A stretch of 14,569 nt of DNA from UMGS1370 sp963557065 (GTDB lineage: Bacteria; Bacillota; Clostridia; Lachnospirales; Lachnospiraceae). Shown here piece after piece: positions 5,700 through 13,757 of the stretch. The translations under genes were made by a program, and so were the position numbers. Location of the stretch: contig CAUWCT010000031.1 in assembly GCA_963557065.1 (NCBI GenBank), positions 1-14,569 of the forward strand. Reading direction: 5' to 3'. The first letter of the stretch is position 1. The number at the start of each line of letters is the position of its first letter. The notes beneath the pieces were generated by a model. That model saw nothing but the letters and a program-made list of their open reading frames with translations, ran no database searches and had not been told where the DNA came from.

Positions 5700-6461
5700 T
5701 CAGCCAAACCTCCCCGTAATGTAATCTTCTGTTCTGCGATCTTTAGGTGCAGAAAACATCGTGTCTGTATCCCCATACTCTACGACTTCTCCCAACAGAA
5801 AAAAGGCTGTTTTATCCGACACCCGGACTGCCTGCTGCATATTATGGGTCACCATAATAATCGTATATTTTTTCTTTAACTCTCCTGCCAGTTCCTCAAT
5901 CTTCAAAGTGGAAATGGGGTCCAGAGCAGAAGTAGGTTCGTCCATTAAAAGCACTTCCGGTTCTACTGCCAGCGCTCTTGCAATACAAAGTCTCTGCTGC
6001 TGTCCTCCGGACAGGCCCAGAGCAGATTTTTTCAAACGGTCTTTGACTTCTTCCCAGAGGGCAGCGCCTTTTAAGCTGTTTTCCACAATTTCATCCAGTT
6101 TTTCTTTGCTTTTAATACCATGGATTCTGGGACCATAGGCGATATTGTCATAAATACTCATGGGAAATGGATTGGGCTGCTGAAACACCATGCCGATCTT
6201 TTTGCGAAGCAGGGTTGTATCTACCTGGGGACTGTAAATATTTTCTCCATCCAGCATTATTTCCCCGGTTATTTTTACATTGGAAACCAAATCATTCATC
6301 CGGTTTAATGTTTTTAAATATGTGGACTTTCCGCAGCCGGAAGGACCAATAAATGCTGTAATTTTTCTTTCATATAAATCCAGATTAATATTTTTTAAAG
6401 CATGATTTTCCCCATAGTATAAATCCAGATTTCTGGTTTCGATTTTTACTTTTGTCTCCAC
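5700..6461 (-). CDS. pstB: phosphate ABC transporter ATP-binding protein PstB
   Basis: PstB hydrolyses ATP to drive phosphate import through PstCA. With the start chosen here, the motifs are Walker A GPSGCGKST (39-47), Q-loop at about 94, signature LSGGQQQR (150-157), Walker B LLMDEP (171-176) and H-loop histidine at about 206. The frame extends upstream to an ATG at 6500 inside pstA, but that start has no ribosome site and would add 13 atypical residues. GTG at 6461, preceded by GAGGG at 7 bases, gives METKVKIE... and the usual length of 253 aa. It starts 14 bases after the pstA stop. The sequence is intact. Confidence 0.95.
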   Translation of the reverse strand: METKVKIETRNLDLYYGENHALKNINLDLYERKITAFIGPSGCGKSTYLKTLNRMNDLVSNVKITGEIMLDGENIYSPQVDTTLLRKKIGMVFQQPNPFPMSIYDNIAYGPRIHGIKSKEKLDEIVENSLKGAALWEEVKDRLKKSALGLSGGQQQRLCIARALAVEPEVLLMDEPTSALDPISTLKIEELAGELKKKYTIIMVTHNMQQAVRVSDKTAFFLLGEVVEYGDTDTMFSAPKDRRTEDYITGRFG

Positions 6462-6475
6462 GTCTTTTCCCTCGC

Positions 6476-7381
6476 TTATGATTGTGCATTCACATTGCAC
6501 TTATGAGATAAATATTTTGCCAGCGCATTAATCCCCAATACAATCACCAACAGCACTACTGCCACGCCGAAGGCCTCATCATAGTTTGCCTTCTGCATAA
6601 ACAGATACAGCTGGATTGTCAAAGTTCCGCCGGATTCAAAAATTTTGGAAAACCAGTTCTTAGGCAGATAATAGCCGCTTCCGGCTGTAAATAAAAGGGC
6701 TGCAGACTCTCCTACAATTCGTCCTACTGCCAGAATAATCCCGGTCAGAATCCCCGGCATGGCGCTGGGAAGCAGAATCGTGCGGATCATATACCATTTA
6801 GTGGCTCCAATTCCCAGAGCGCCTGTACGGTAGCTGTCCGGTACTGTTTTTAATGCTTCCTGAGTGGTGCGGGTTATAATCGGAAGAATCATCAGAGTCA
6901 GCGTCAGCGCTCCTGTCAAAATAGAGTAATCAAGCTTTAAGGTAATTCCAAAAAACACCATACCAAACAGACCGAAAATAATGGATGGAATGCCGGAAAG
7001 GGTTTCGGTTGTAAATTCAATGACCCTTACCAGTTTCCCCGGCTTTGCATATTCATTTAAATAAATCGCGGCTCCCACTCCGATTGGGGTTGCAATCAGC
7101 AACGTCAAAATCACAATATAAATAGTATTTACAATATTTCCCAGGATTCCGAAGGTCCCTTTTCTGGTACTGGTTACAGTGGTCAAAAACGACCAGCTGA
7201 TATTGGGAATTCCTCTTGCAAATACATATCCCATAATGCCAATGAGAATCGCTATGGAGATGCCGGCGCTGATATAGATCATTCCGGTCAGCACTGCATC
7301 AGACATGCGGAATGATTTCCGACAGATGCTGTTTTTTTCTGCATAGCACTGCGGATCTAAAGCAACTGTATCACCTCTCAT
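6476..7381 (-). CDS. pstA: phosphate ABC transporter permease PstA
   Basis: This inner-membrane permease subunit of the Pst phosphate importer forms the channel with PstC. After a polar N-terminus there are about six hydrophobic segments, the first at about 28-53. The cytoplasmic EAA loop that contacts PstB is seen as QEALKTVPDSYRTGALGIGA (174-193) followed by TKWYMIRTILLPSA. The SGIPSIIFG element (129-137) is typical of Pst permeases. The ATG overlaps the end of pstC by 11 bases, and a GGGGG motif in the pstC end serves as its ribosome site. The length of 301 aa is normal for the family. Confidence 0.95.
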   Translation of the reverse strand: MRGDTVALDPQCYAEKNSICRKSFRMSDAVLTGMIYISAGISIAILIGIMGYVFARGIPNISWSFLTTVTSTRKGTFGILGNIVNTIYIVILTLLIATPIGVGAAIYLNEYAKPGKLVRVIEFTTETLSGIPSIIFGLFGMVFFGITLKLDYSILTGALTLTLMILPIITRTTQEALKTVPDSYRTGALGIGATKWYMIRTILLPSAMPGILTGIILAVGRIVGESAALLFTAGSGYYLPKNWFSKIFESGGTLTIQLYLFMQKANYDEAFGVAVVLLVIVLGINALAKYLSHKCNVNAQS

Positions 7382-8309
7382 TTTTCTTATCCCCCTTTTT
7401 CAAAATCCTGGTCAGACTGATATTAATTATCATAATAAACACAAACAATACTAATCCAATGGTAAACAGCACCTGCCTGTGAAGTCCTGCCGCATATCCC
7501 ATTTCCGAAACAATGGCAGTGGTCAGAAAACGCACTGAATTAAATGGAAGCGGAACATTCACAGAGCTTCCGGAAACCAGACTGATTGCCATGGCTTCTC
7601 CAATGGCCCGACCGGTTCCCAGTACAACCGCTGTAATAATTCCGGATTTTGCAGCGGGAATCATCACCTGAAAAATAGTCTGAATTTTCGTAGCTCCCAG
7701 GGCCAGGGATGCGCTCTTTAAATGAGGCGGCACTGCTCTGAGAGCAGATTCACTAATATTTATCACTGTTGGAAGAATCATAAGAGCCAGTACAAACACT
7801 GCTGAAATCAGATTGGCTCCTCCGGTAAACTGATGGGTTTCTGAACCTTTAAATACCCACAATTCCAGTTTATACATCAGGGGATTTAAAATCAGAATCC
7901 CCAAAAGTCCATAAATAACGGACGGAATTCCCGCTAAAAGTTCTATTGCCGGACGCACAATTTTTGCCAGTCTCTTCGGCGCCACTTCTGCCAGAAATAC
8001 AGCTGTCAAAACGCCGATTGGCATTCCCAGCAAAACAGCCAGCATAGTTCCGATGATGGAAGTCAGGATCACATATAAAATACCAAATTCAGGTTCTGCT
8101 GCTCCCGGCTGCCAGACTGTTCCAAACAGCAGTTCCTTAATTCCTACCTCAAACAATGCAGGAGTTCCACTGACCAGCATATAAATGGTAATTGAGGCAA
8201 CTGCCAAAACTGCAAAAAAACCGCAGATCGTAAAAATCATTTTTGCAGCAGTCTCTACTGCAGACTTTTTGCTGCTGTGAGATAAAATCGAAATCGAATC
8301 CTCATTCAT
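7371..8309 (-). CDS. pstC: phosphate ABC transporter permease PstC
   Basis: This is the second permease subunit of the Pst channel. The N-terminal tail (1-22) is polar and is followed by about six membrane segments, the first at about 24-47. ELLAGIPSVIYG (123-134) matches the conserved PstC segment. The EAA loop reads ESALRAVPPHLKSASLALGA (187-206), followed by TKIQTIFQVMIPAA. AAAGGAG lies 7 bases before the ATG. A hairpin at 8345-8376 separates it from pstS and may lower its expression relative to the binding protein. It overlaps pstA by 11 bases. Confidence 0.95.
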   Translation of the reverse strand: MNEDSISILSHSSKKSAVETAAKMIFTICGFFAVLAVASITIYMLVSGTPALFEVGIKELLFGTVWQPGAAEPEFGILYVILTSIIGTMLAVLLGMPIGVLTAVFLAEVAPKRLAKIVRPAIELLAGIPSVIYGLLGILILNPLMYKLELWVFKGSETHQFTGGANLISAVFVLALMILPTVINISESALRAVPPHLKSASLALGATKIQTIFQVMIPAAKSGIITAVVLGTGRAIGEAMAISLVSGSSVNVPLPFNSVRFLTTAIVSEMGYAAGLHRQVLFTIGLVLFVFIMIINISLTRILKKGDKKNER

Positions 8310-8344
8310 AGAGAAACTCCTTTCATCCGTCAGGTAAGTAAAAG

Positions 8345-8376
8345 ATGGGCCTGACCCATGGGAAAGCCAGGCCCAT
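8345..8376 (-). terminator. hairpin between pstS and pstC (partial terminator or mRNA stabiliser)
   Basis: 11-bp arms (one G-U in minus-strand RNA) flank a 10-base loop, starting about 17 bases after the pstS stop. The 3' side is followed by CUUUUACUU, a modest U-rich tail. Such a structure would leave pstS mRNA in excess over the permease genes, which matches the known higher need for the binding protein. Whether it terminates or only protects the upstream mRNA cannot be told from sequence. Confidence 0.65.
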
Positions 8377-8392
8377 ATACTGGTCCGGGGTC

Positions 8393-9322
8393 TTATCTGT
8401 CTACGGTAATCAGACCCACAGACTCAACGAGTTCATCTCCTTCCGGAGAATAGATGTAATCAAATAATGCTTTTACCAAATCGCTCTGCTCTGCAATCTC
8501 ACCTTTTGTAGCCATTACAAAGGGACGGCTTAAGAAATAACTGCCTGCCTGAATGTTTTCTTTTGTAGGCTCTGATCCATCTAATTTTACTGCTTTTACA
8601 GTGTCGTCAATCACATCTAAGGATACGTATCCGATTGCCCCTGGGGTTGCAGATACTTTTGCCATAACTGCTCCTGTGCTGTCTAACTCATTTGCATATT
8701 TGCACTGTTCTTCCAGTTCCAGAAGTTCTTCAAAAGCGTTTCTGGTTCCGCTTCCTGCCTCCCGGCCAACTACTACGATGGGCGCGTCAGCTCCCCCTAC
8801 TTCATTCCAGTTGGTCACTTCTCCTTTATAAATCTGTATAAGCTGCTCTTTGGTTAAATCCTCTACTGTATTCGCACTGTCTACCACCACTGCAATACCG
8901 TCAATCGCTACGATATTCTCTGCAATTCCTTCTGCCTTTTCTTCTTCCTTTAAATTTCTGGAAGCATTTCCGATATCGGCTGTTCCGTTTGCTGCCGCCT
9001 CAATGCCTGCGCTGGAACCGGTAAATTCTGCAGTTACGGTTACATCCGGATACTTTTCCATAAATGCCTCGCTTAAGGAGTTGGCAAATTTCTCCATGGA
9101 TGTGGAACCTGCCATGGTGATGGAGCCGCTTAAATCCACCGGCGTCCCGCCTTCGTTCTCTGTTGTTTCGGCGTTTTCGGACTTTGCCGCTGTGGTATCT
9201 TCTGCCTGTGCTGCCGTAGTTGCGGCTGCAGCTGCATTTGTTTCCGCTGTCTCGCTGTTTCCGCAGGCTGCAAGGCTTGCTGCCATCATTCCTGCTACTA
9301 TAACTGCTGATATTTTTTTCAT
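8393..9322 (-). CDS. pstS: phosphate-binding lipoprotein PstS
   Basis: PstS captures phosphate outside the membrane and hands it to PstCA. The signal peptide ends in a lipobox LAAC (17-20), so Cys20 would be lipidated. An Ala/Thr/Glu-rich linker (22-60) follows, then the periplasmic-binding-protein fold. Phosphate-contacting loops are seen at AGSTSMEKFA (71-80), TGSSAGIEA (101-109) and GREAGSGTRNAFEEL (186-200). The frame opens at 9385, but GAGGAA lies 6 bases before the ATG at 9322, which gives the MKKISAVIVAG signal peptide. The protein is 309 aa. It is the first gene of the pst operon, preceded by a PhoP-box-like promoter. Confidence 0.96.
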   Translation of the reverse strand: MKKISAVIVAGMMAASLAACGNSETAETNAAAAATTAAQAEDTTAAKSENAETTENEGGTPVDLSGSITMAGSTSMEKFANSLSEAFMEKYPDVTVTAEFTGSSAGIEAAANGTADIGNASRNLKEEEKAEGIAENIVAIDGIAVVVDSANTVEDLTKEQLIQIYKGEVTNWNEVGGADAPIVVVGREAGSGTRNAFEELLELEEQCKYANELDSTGAVMAKVSATPGAIGYVSLDVIDDTVKAVKLDGSEPTKENIQAGSYFLSRPFVMATKGEIAEQSDLVKALFDYIYSPEGDELVESVGLITVDR

Positions 9323-9384
9323 AATCGCTTCCTCTTTTCTATTAAAATGGCATATCTGTTTTCCTCTTTTCGAGTACAGTACCA

Positions 9385-9440
9385 AGTATACAGATTCTTC
9401 GTAAAATCCAATATCAGCCTTTCGTCAAATTTGCGTAAAA
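9385..9440 (-). promoter_or_regulatory. pst operon promoter with PhoP-box-like repeats
   Basis: On the minus strand, TTTACG (9434-9439) and TTGACG (9423-9428) are 11 bp apart. A weaker CTGATA follows at the next 11-bp step, and a further TTTACG lies at 9400-9405. Gram-positive PhoP boxes are direct repeats of TT(A/T/C)ACA-like hexamers on an 11-bp period. A -10 TATACT (9385-9390) follows, with only a poor -35 (TTGGAT, 15 bp away), as expected for an activator-dependent promoter. The element begins inside the T-run of the preceding terminator. Confidence 0.5.
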
Positions 9441-9493
9441 AAACCGCAGAGCAGTCAGACGGCATCTGCCATGGTCTGTCTTACTCTGCGGTT
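9436..9493 (-). terminator. Rho-independent terminator of the ktr-COG0523 operon
   Basis: In minus-strand RNA, a 10-bp stem (AACCGCAGAG with CUCUGCGGUU, arms 9484-9493 and 9442-9451) encloses an inner CAGAC/GUCUG stem and a small GGC/GCC tip. A run of seven U follows. It lies 22 bases after the stop of the second GTPase gene and immediately before the pst promoter. Confidence 0.88.
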
Positions 9494-9515
9494 GGCAAAA
9501 AACGGAACCTTCCGT

Positions 9516-10472
9516 TTAAAACTGCACCACGTCTTTTATTTCCTGAGCCGGTTCTACGGACTCTGCATAAAGCACAGGTCCCTCTCCGCCATAATCCTGC
9601 CAGTATTCTTTGGCAATTTTTGCTTTTACATGAACCCACCGTCCAGTCTCCAGCAATCTTGCTTCCCTGGCCTTGCAGATAAATCCCAGAAAGGTCATAT
9701 CCGCCTCGCAGCAGGTCATAGCCATACGCCCCGGAACAAAGTAATTTTTGGGGAAATTTTCGGATTTTAATACCATTGCGGTAAATTCTACCACTTTCCC
9801 TTCATACCGTTCTGTATTGTCCATACAGTCAATGTACCAGATTCCATAGTGCTCCGGCCTGATCGCAATAACAGGGGCCTGCAAATCATAGGGCAGGTCT
9901 TCTTCCAGCATATCCTGAGGGATTTCTCCATTTTCATCTTCCAGAACAATCTCACTGTTCCGGCTCATGGCTCTTAACCCTCTCCTGTAACCGGTCAGCT
10001 TATCATCAGAAATTCCATCGCAGCGATTCATAATAATCAATTCGCTGTTTCTTACCATGGCCCCTAAAAGCGGTTTCATATTAGCCAGATATAAGTCAAA
10101 TGTAGAACCATCAATAATCGTAATCTGCTGATACACCTGCCAGTCCTCAGGCAGCCGCAGCTCATCCTGATTCCACATGCCATTCCACTCCATCAGGACT
10201 CTGTCCGGATTGTGCATCAGTTCCAAATCTGTCAGAAACTCTGGCGTAAGCTGGGACTGATCTTCCACATATACCACATCGGTACGGCTGTTTTTCAGCA
10301 CCTGTTCATCAAATTCCGTATCGCCCTCCTCACAGACGATCAAAAGAGTGCGGCCTTCTGCCTGAAAATATTCCTGCTGCATAGTAAACTGGAGAAACTG
10401 GGTTTTTCCCGCCTCCAAAAAGCCATTGATCAGAAATAATGGCATTACTTCATCTTCAATCATTTTTTCCAT
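9516..10472 (-). CDS. CobW-type GTPase fused to a DUF1980-like domain (TIGR03943/YcgQ type)
   Basis: The N-terminal half resembles COG0523 (CobW/P47K) G3E GTPases. It has a P-loop GFLEAGKT (17-24), a LMEWNG segment (93-98) at the position of the usual IEPSG, and an N-R-C-D (149-152) at the guanine-specificity position. The CxCC metal motif of the family is absent, and the loop after P-loop strand 2 reads CEEGDTEFDE. The C-terminal part (about 225-310) contains GRMAMTCCEADMTFLGF (248-264) and GRWVHVKAKI, matching the CC-x-A-D pattern of DUF1980, the C-terminal domain of YcgQ-like proteins linked to zinc homeostasis. AGGAG lies 7 bases before the ATG, 16 bases after the upstream GTPase gene. 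It is probably a partner metallochaperone or metal-transfer protein; the substrate is inferred, not shown. Confidence 0.75.
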   Translation of the reverse strand: MEKMIEDEVMPLFLINGFLEAGKTQFLQFTMQQEYFQAEGRTLLIVCEEGDTEFDEQVLKNSRTDVVYVEDQSQLTPEFLTDLELMHNPDRVLMEWNGMWNQDELRLPEDWQVYQQITIIDGSTFDLYLANMKPLLGAMVRNSELIIMNRCDGISDDKLTGYRRGLRAMSRNSEIVLEDENGEIPQDMLEEDLPYDLQAPVIAIRPEHYGIWYIDCMDNTERYEGKVVEFTAMVLKSENFPKNYFVPGRMAMTCCEADMTFLGFICKAREARLLETGRWVHVKAKIAKEYWQDYGGEGPVLYAESVEPAQEIKDVVQF

Positions 10473-10488
10473 CTATATTCTCCTGCAT

Positions 10489-11616
10489 TTACTCTGCCTG
10501 ACTGTTTCCAAATGCTCTGTTTAATTCCTCTTCCTTTAATCTGGCGCCAATGACACAGACTTTACCGGTGTATTCCGGCTTTCCTTCCCGAATCTCATAC
10601 TCTTCCGGAACCAGATCAAAATACAGCCACTCTCCGGCTTTTTCTGTAGGAAGCATTCCTTTTGCTCTCAGCACATCGCCGTAAGCCGTTGTCTCTGCTA
10701 AATCTTCCAGAATTGCTTCCAGTTTCTCTCTGGTAATGGGAGCTGCTGTCTCCATCCCCCAACTGGAAAATACTTCGTCTGCATGGTGATGATCGTGATC
10801 ATGACAGCCGCAGCTGCATCCCTCGCCATGGTCATGATGGTGATCATGATGATGATGCTCATGGTCGTGATTATGATCATGCTCGTGGTCGTGATGGTGA
10901 TCGTGGTCATGGCAGCCGCAGGTGCAATCTTCGTCATGGTGATGGTGATGCTCATGGCCTTCGTGATCGTGATGATGGTGATGTTCTTCCACTTCCTTTA
11001 ACAGGTCCTCCATCATAGTATCCGGCTTTTCGATAATCTCCAACAACTGTGCTCCTGTAAGCTGGGCGCAGGGTGTAGTCACAATAGACGCAGAAGCATT
11101 GTGCTCCCGGATCATGGCGACAGCCAGTTCTACCTTTTTCTCGTCAGCTACATCAGTACGGCTGAGAACAATGGTTCCGGCATTTTCAATCTGGTTATTG
11201 AAAAACTCGCCGAAATTCTTCATATACATTTTGCATTTTGCTGCATCTACAATCGTAACTGCGCTGTTTAAAACCACATCCATATCTGCTGACACGTCTC
11301 GCACTGCCTTCATAACATCGGACAGCTTACCTACTCCAGATGGCTCGATGATTACCCGATCCGGCTTATAAGTCTTTAACACTTCAGCCAGGGACGCGCC
11401 GAAATCTCCTACCAGAGAGCAGCAGATACATCCGGAATTCATTTCCCGGATCTCGATGCCGGCATCCTTTAAAAATCCGCCGTCAATGCCAATCTCGCCA
11501 AATTCATTTTCTATCAGCACTACCTGCTCGCCTGCAATGGCTTCTTCTAACAGTTTCTTAATAAACGTAGTTTTTCCTGCTCCCAAAAAACCGGAAATAA
11601 TATCAATCTTTGTCAT
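10489..11616 (-). CDS. COG0523 (CobW/P47K) GTPase, His-rich metal chaperone
   Basis: This G3E GTPase probably delivers zinc or another transition metal to target proteins. It has a P-loop GFLGAGKT (9-16), ENEFGE (36-41), the metal-binding GCICC (62-66), EPSG (91-94) and SRTD (152-155). An insertion from 212 to 278 contains 35 histidines and 6 cysteines in 67 residues. It includes two nearly identical modules, CTCGCHDHDHHH (231-242) and CSCGCHDHDHHH (267-278). The CobW C-terminal domain follows (about 290-375), with WLYFDLVPEEYE. AGGAGG lies 7 bases before the ATG. Similar His-rich loops occur in ZagA/YciC-type zinc chaperones and in HypB nickel chaperones, but there are no hydrogenase or urease genes nearby, so zinc is favoured. 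It lies 22 bases after ktrA. Confidence 0.88.
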   Translation of the reverse strand: MTKIDIISGFLGAGKTTFIKKLLEEAIAGEQVVLIENEFGEIGIDGGFLKDAGIEIREMNSGCICCSLVGDFGASLAEVLKTYKPDRVIIEPSGVGKLSDVMKAVRDVSADMDVVLNSAVTIVDAAKCKMYMKNFGEFFNNQIENAGTIVLSRTDVADEKKVELAVAMIREHNASASIVTTPCAQLTGAQLLEIIEKPDTMMEDLLKEVEEHHHHHDHEGHEHHHHHDEDCTCGCHDHDHHHDHEHDHNHDHEHHHHDHHHDHGEGCSCGCHDHDHHHADEVFSSWGMETAAPITREKLEAILEDLAETTAYGDVLRAKGMLPTEKAGEWLYFDLVPEEYEIREGKPEYTGKVCVIGARLKEEELNRAFGNSQAE

Positions 11617-11638
11617 TGTAAGTCCTCCTGTCTTTCTA

Positions 11639-12289
11639 TCATATCTTGTCTAAAATTTTATCTACATCAGGCTTTCGCCCGATAATCATCAGGTGCTCTC
11701 CTGCCTGGATTACATGATCCGCGTTAGGCATCAGTCTGACCTCTCCATTTTCTTTTGTAGCAAGAATATTAATTCTATAACGGTTGCGGATACTTAATTC
11801 CTTAATACTTTTTCCTATCCACTGAGACATCGGCGGAATCTCATAAATAGAAAACTCATCAGTCAGTTCAATATAGTCAAATACATGATTGGCACTGTAG
11901 CGGACCGCAATCTTTTCCGCCAAATCTCTGTCCGGATAGACCACCTCATCTGCGCCATTCCGCAGCAAAAACTTGGCATGAATATCCCTGGTGGCCTTAC
12001 TTACTACCCATTTTGCCCCCAGTTCTTTTACCATGCTGGTAATCTCCAAACTGCTCTGGAAATTGGTTCCGATACAGATAAAGCAAATATCAAAATTGGA
12101 AATTCCCAGACTTCTTAATACTGATTCATTGGTACAGTCGCCGATTTTAGCACTGGTAACGTAAGGTAACATCGCCTCCAGCCGCTCTTCTTCCTGATCC
12201 ACAATCATGATCTGGTTGCCCAGTTCTGCCAGGTGGTAGCATAAATGATTTCCAAACCTTCCCATTCCAATAATCAAAATTGACTTCAT
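11639..12289 (-). CDS. ktrA: KtrA-type potassium channel regulatory subunit (TrkA-N/TrkA-C)
   Basis: This cytoplasmic RCK subunit gates the KtrB potassium channel. The N-terminal Rossmann part has GMGRFG (8-13) for nucleotide (ATP/ADP or NAD) binding and an acidic residue ending strand 2 (IVDQ at about 29-32). The C-terminal RCK_C domain (about 137-216) ends GEHLMIIGRKPDVDKIL; in related proteins this domain binds cyclic di-AMP. The length of 216 aa matches KtrA/KtrC. AGGAGG lies 5 bases before the ATG, 12 bases after the ktrB stop, so the two are one transcription unit. Confidence 0.93.
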   Translation of the reverse strand: MKSILIIGMGRFGNHLCYHLAELGNQIMIVDQEEERLEAMLPYVTSAKIGDCTNESVLRSLGISNFDICFICIGTNFQSSLEITSMVKELGAKWVVSKATRDIHAKFLLRNGADEVVYPDRDLAEKIAVRYSANHVFDYIELTDEFSIYEIPPMSQWIGKSIKELSIRNRYRINILATKENGEVRLMPNADHVIQAGEHLMIIGRKPDVDKILDKI

Positions 12290-12301
12290 GTTTTCCTCCT
12301 G

Positions 12302-13651
12302 TTACCCTATGGTAATTTTTTCTTCCGGCAGACGAACCTTTGCCTGTTTCATATTTTGTGTAAAAGTAAGGGCAAAGGACAAACTGCCGATTCGCCCGCA
12401 GTACATGAGCAGAATTATCATCACCCTTGAAAGAATGTTTAAATCCCTGGTGATTCCCGAAGACATTCCCACTGTTCCAATAGCGGAAAATGTCTCCAGC
12501 AGCACATCCATGGCATCCAGATTTTGAGTCATTAAAATAATGGTGGAAACAATCAGAGCCAGACATAAATTAATGGTGCAGATACAGCTTGCCCGCATAA
12601 TCGAATCGCTCTCCAGTCTGCGTCCAAAAATGTTGACCCCGTTGGTCCGCTTGATTGTAGAACCTAAATACAAAAGCAGGACGATGATGGTGGTAGTTTT
12701 GACGCCGCCTGCCGTAGATCCTGGGCTTCCTCCAATATACATCAGGAAAATCGTCAGAAGCTTGCTGGCTGGACGCATAGACGCAATATCAATGGTATTA
12801 AATCCTGCAGTTCTTGCCGTTACCGACGCAAACAGGGAGGTTAAAATCCTCTCTCCCCATCCCATATCTGCCATCAGATTGTCCCGTTCTGAAATTCCGA
12901 TCAGCAAAGCTCCGCCAAAAATCAGGGCAAGTGTGGTCAGCAAAACGATTTTGGTATGAAGCATATAGGATTTAAAATGAAGTCCATTCCGGCTCAAATC
13001 ATCCCACACAATAAACCCAAGTCCGCCGATCACAATCAGGGACATAATTGTCAGGTTGACCAGCCAGTCTGCACTGTAACCGGTCAGGGACATATAAGGC
13101 GTATCGCATCCCAGCAAATCAAAACCTGCATTGCAGAAAGCAGAAATGGAATGAAAAATTCCGTAATAAATCCCTTTTATGAGACCAAATCTGGGTACAA
13201 ACCGGATAGACAAAAGGATTGCTCCGATTCCCTCAATCAGCGCCGTACCAAAAATAATCTTTCTGGCAAGCTTTACCACGCCGCTGATCTGCAGGGTATT
13301 GACGCTCTCCTGCATCAGTCCTCTCTCTTTTAACCCTATTTTCCGTCTCAGTATAATTGAAATAAAAACTCCGATTGTAATAAATCCCAGTCCGCCAATC
13401 TGGATCATGGTTAAAATCACCAGCTGGCCAAATACTGTCCAGTTGCTCCAGGTATCTGCCACTACCAGTCCTGTTACGCAGGAAGCGCTGGTGGCAGTAA
13501 ATAAGCAATCCAGAAAGCCCTGGCTCTCCCCGGATCTGCTGGAAATCGGCAGCATCAAAAGCAGAGAGCCGATTAAAATCATAACCAAAAATCCATAGGC
13601 AATAAACTGCGTCTGGGATAATTGGCGTCTGGGTATTGTTCTCTTTTCCAT
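12302..13651 (-). CDS. ktrB: KtrB-type potassium uptake membrane subunit (Trk/Ktr/HKT family)
   Basis: KtrB is the membrane pore for sodium-coupled potassium uptake. Four pore-loop repeats can be seen: SASCVTGL (55-62), ISAFCNAGF, SVTARTAGFN and FSAIGTVGMSSG, each carrying a filter glycine. About eight membrane segments surround them. The frame opens upstream at 13780, but a GGAGA motif 5 bases before the ATG at 13651 and the MEKRTIP... start give 449 aa, the usual KtrB length. The upstream extension would also overlap the promoter at 13712-13740. It is the first gene of a four-gene operon with ktrA and two metal GTPases. Confidence 0.94.
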   Translation of the reverse strand: MEKRTIPRRQLSQTQFIAYGFLVMILIGSLLLMLPISSRSGESQGFLDCLFTATSASCVTGLVVADTWSNWTVFGQLVILTMIQIGGLGFITIGVFISIILRRKIGLKERGLMQESVNTLQISGVVKLARKIIFGTALIEGIGAILLSIRFVPRFGLIKGIYYGIFHSISAFCNAGFDLLGCDTPYMSLTGYSADWLVNLTIMSLIVIGGLGFIVWDDLSRNGLHFKSYMLHTKIVLLTTLALIFGGALLIGISERDNLMADMGWGERILTSLFASVTARTAGFNTIDIASMRPASKLLTIFLMYIGGSPGSTAGGVKTTTIIVLLLYLGSTIKRTNGVNIFGRRLESDSIMRASCICTINLCLALIVSTIILMTQNLDAMDVLLETFSAIGTVGMSSGITRDLNILSRVMIILLMYCGRIGSLSFALTFTQNMKQAKVRLPEEKITIG

Positions 13652-13711
13652 ACTTATCTCCGTCCATAAAGGCCTTATATCTTTTCCCAAAACAAAAAGG
13701 CGCTGTTTCTT

Positions 13712-13740
13712 ATTATACTCCCAAACATTACGGATAGCAA
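13712..13740 (-). promoter_or_regulatory. sigma-A promoter of the ktrB operon
   Basis: On the minus strand there is a -35 TTGCTA (13735-13740), a 17-bp spacer and a perfect -10 TATAAT (13712-13717). This predicts a leader of about 54 bases before ktrB, too short for a cyclic di-AMP riboswitch of the ydaO class. It lies just after the end of the HAD gene. Confidence 0.75.
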
Positions 13741-13757
13741 TAATAAAGAAATTTCCT

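Noticed and set aside
5699..5776. Upstream ATG for phoU giving a 234-aa protein
   Set aside because: This extension overlaps pstB and lacks a ribosome site; the ATG at 5698 has GGGGAGG and the family-typical N-terminus.
8850..9404. 184-codon plus-strand open frame opposite pstS
   Set aside because: It is Ala/Ser/Val-rich because it mirrors the Ala/Thr/Glu linker of PstS; no ribosome site or recognisable domain.
10770..10985. Short tandem repeats that could suggest a CRISPR or satellite array
   Set aside because: They are in-frame His/Asp/Cys codons within an intact GTPase gene, with no regular spacers.
10783..11001. Plus-strand frame rich in Met/Val/Ile that looks membrane-like
   Set aside because: It is the antisense of the His/Asp codons of the metal-chaperone loop (CAT/GAT read backwards), not a gene.
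12540..13598. Several plus-strand frames of 125-139 codons opposite ktrB
   Set aside because: They are shadows of the ktrB frame with no ribosome sites or recognisable domains.
13652..13711. Possible cyclic di-AMP riboswitch ahead of ktrB
   Set aside because: The leader is only about 54 bases, too short for the known class, and no conserved elements are seen.
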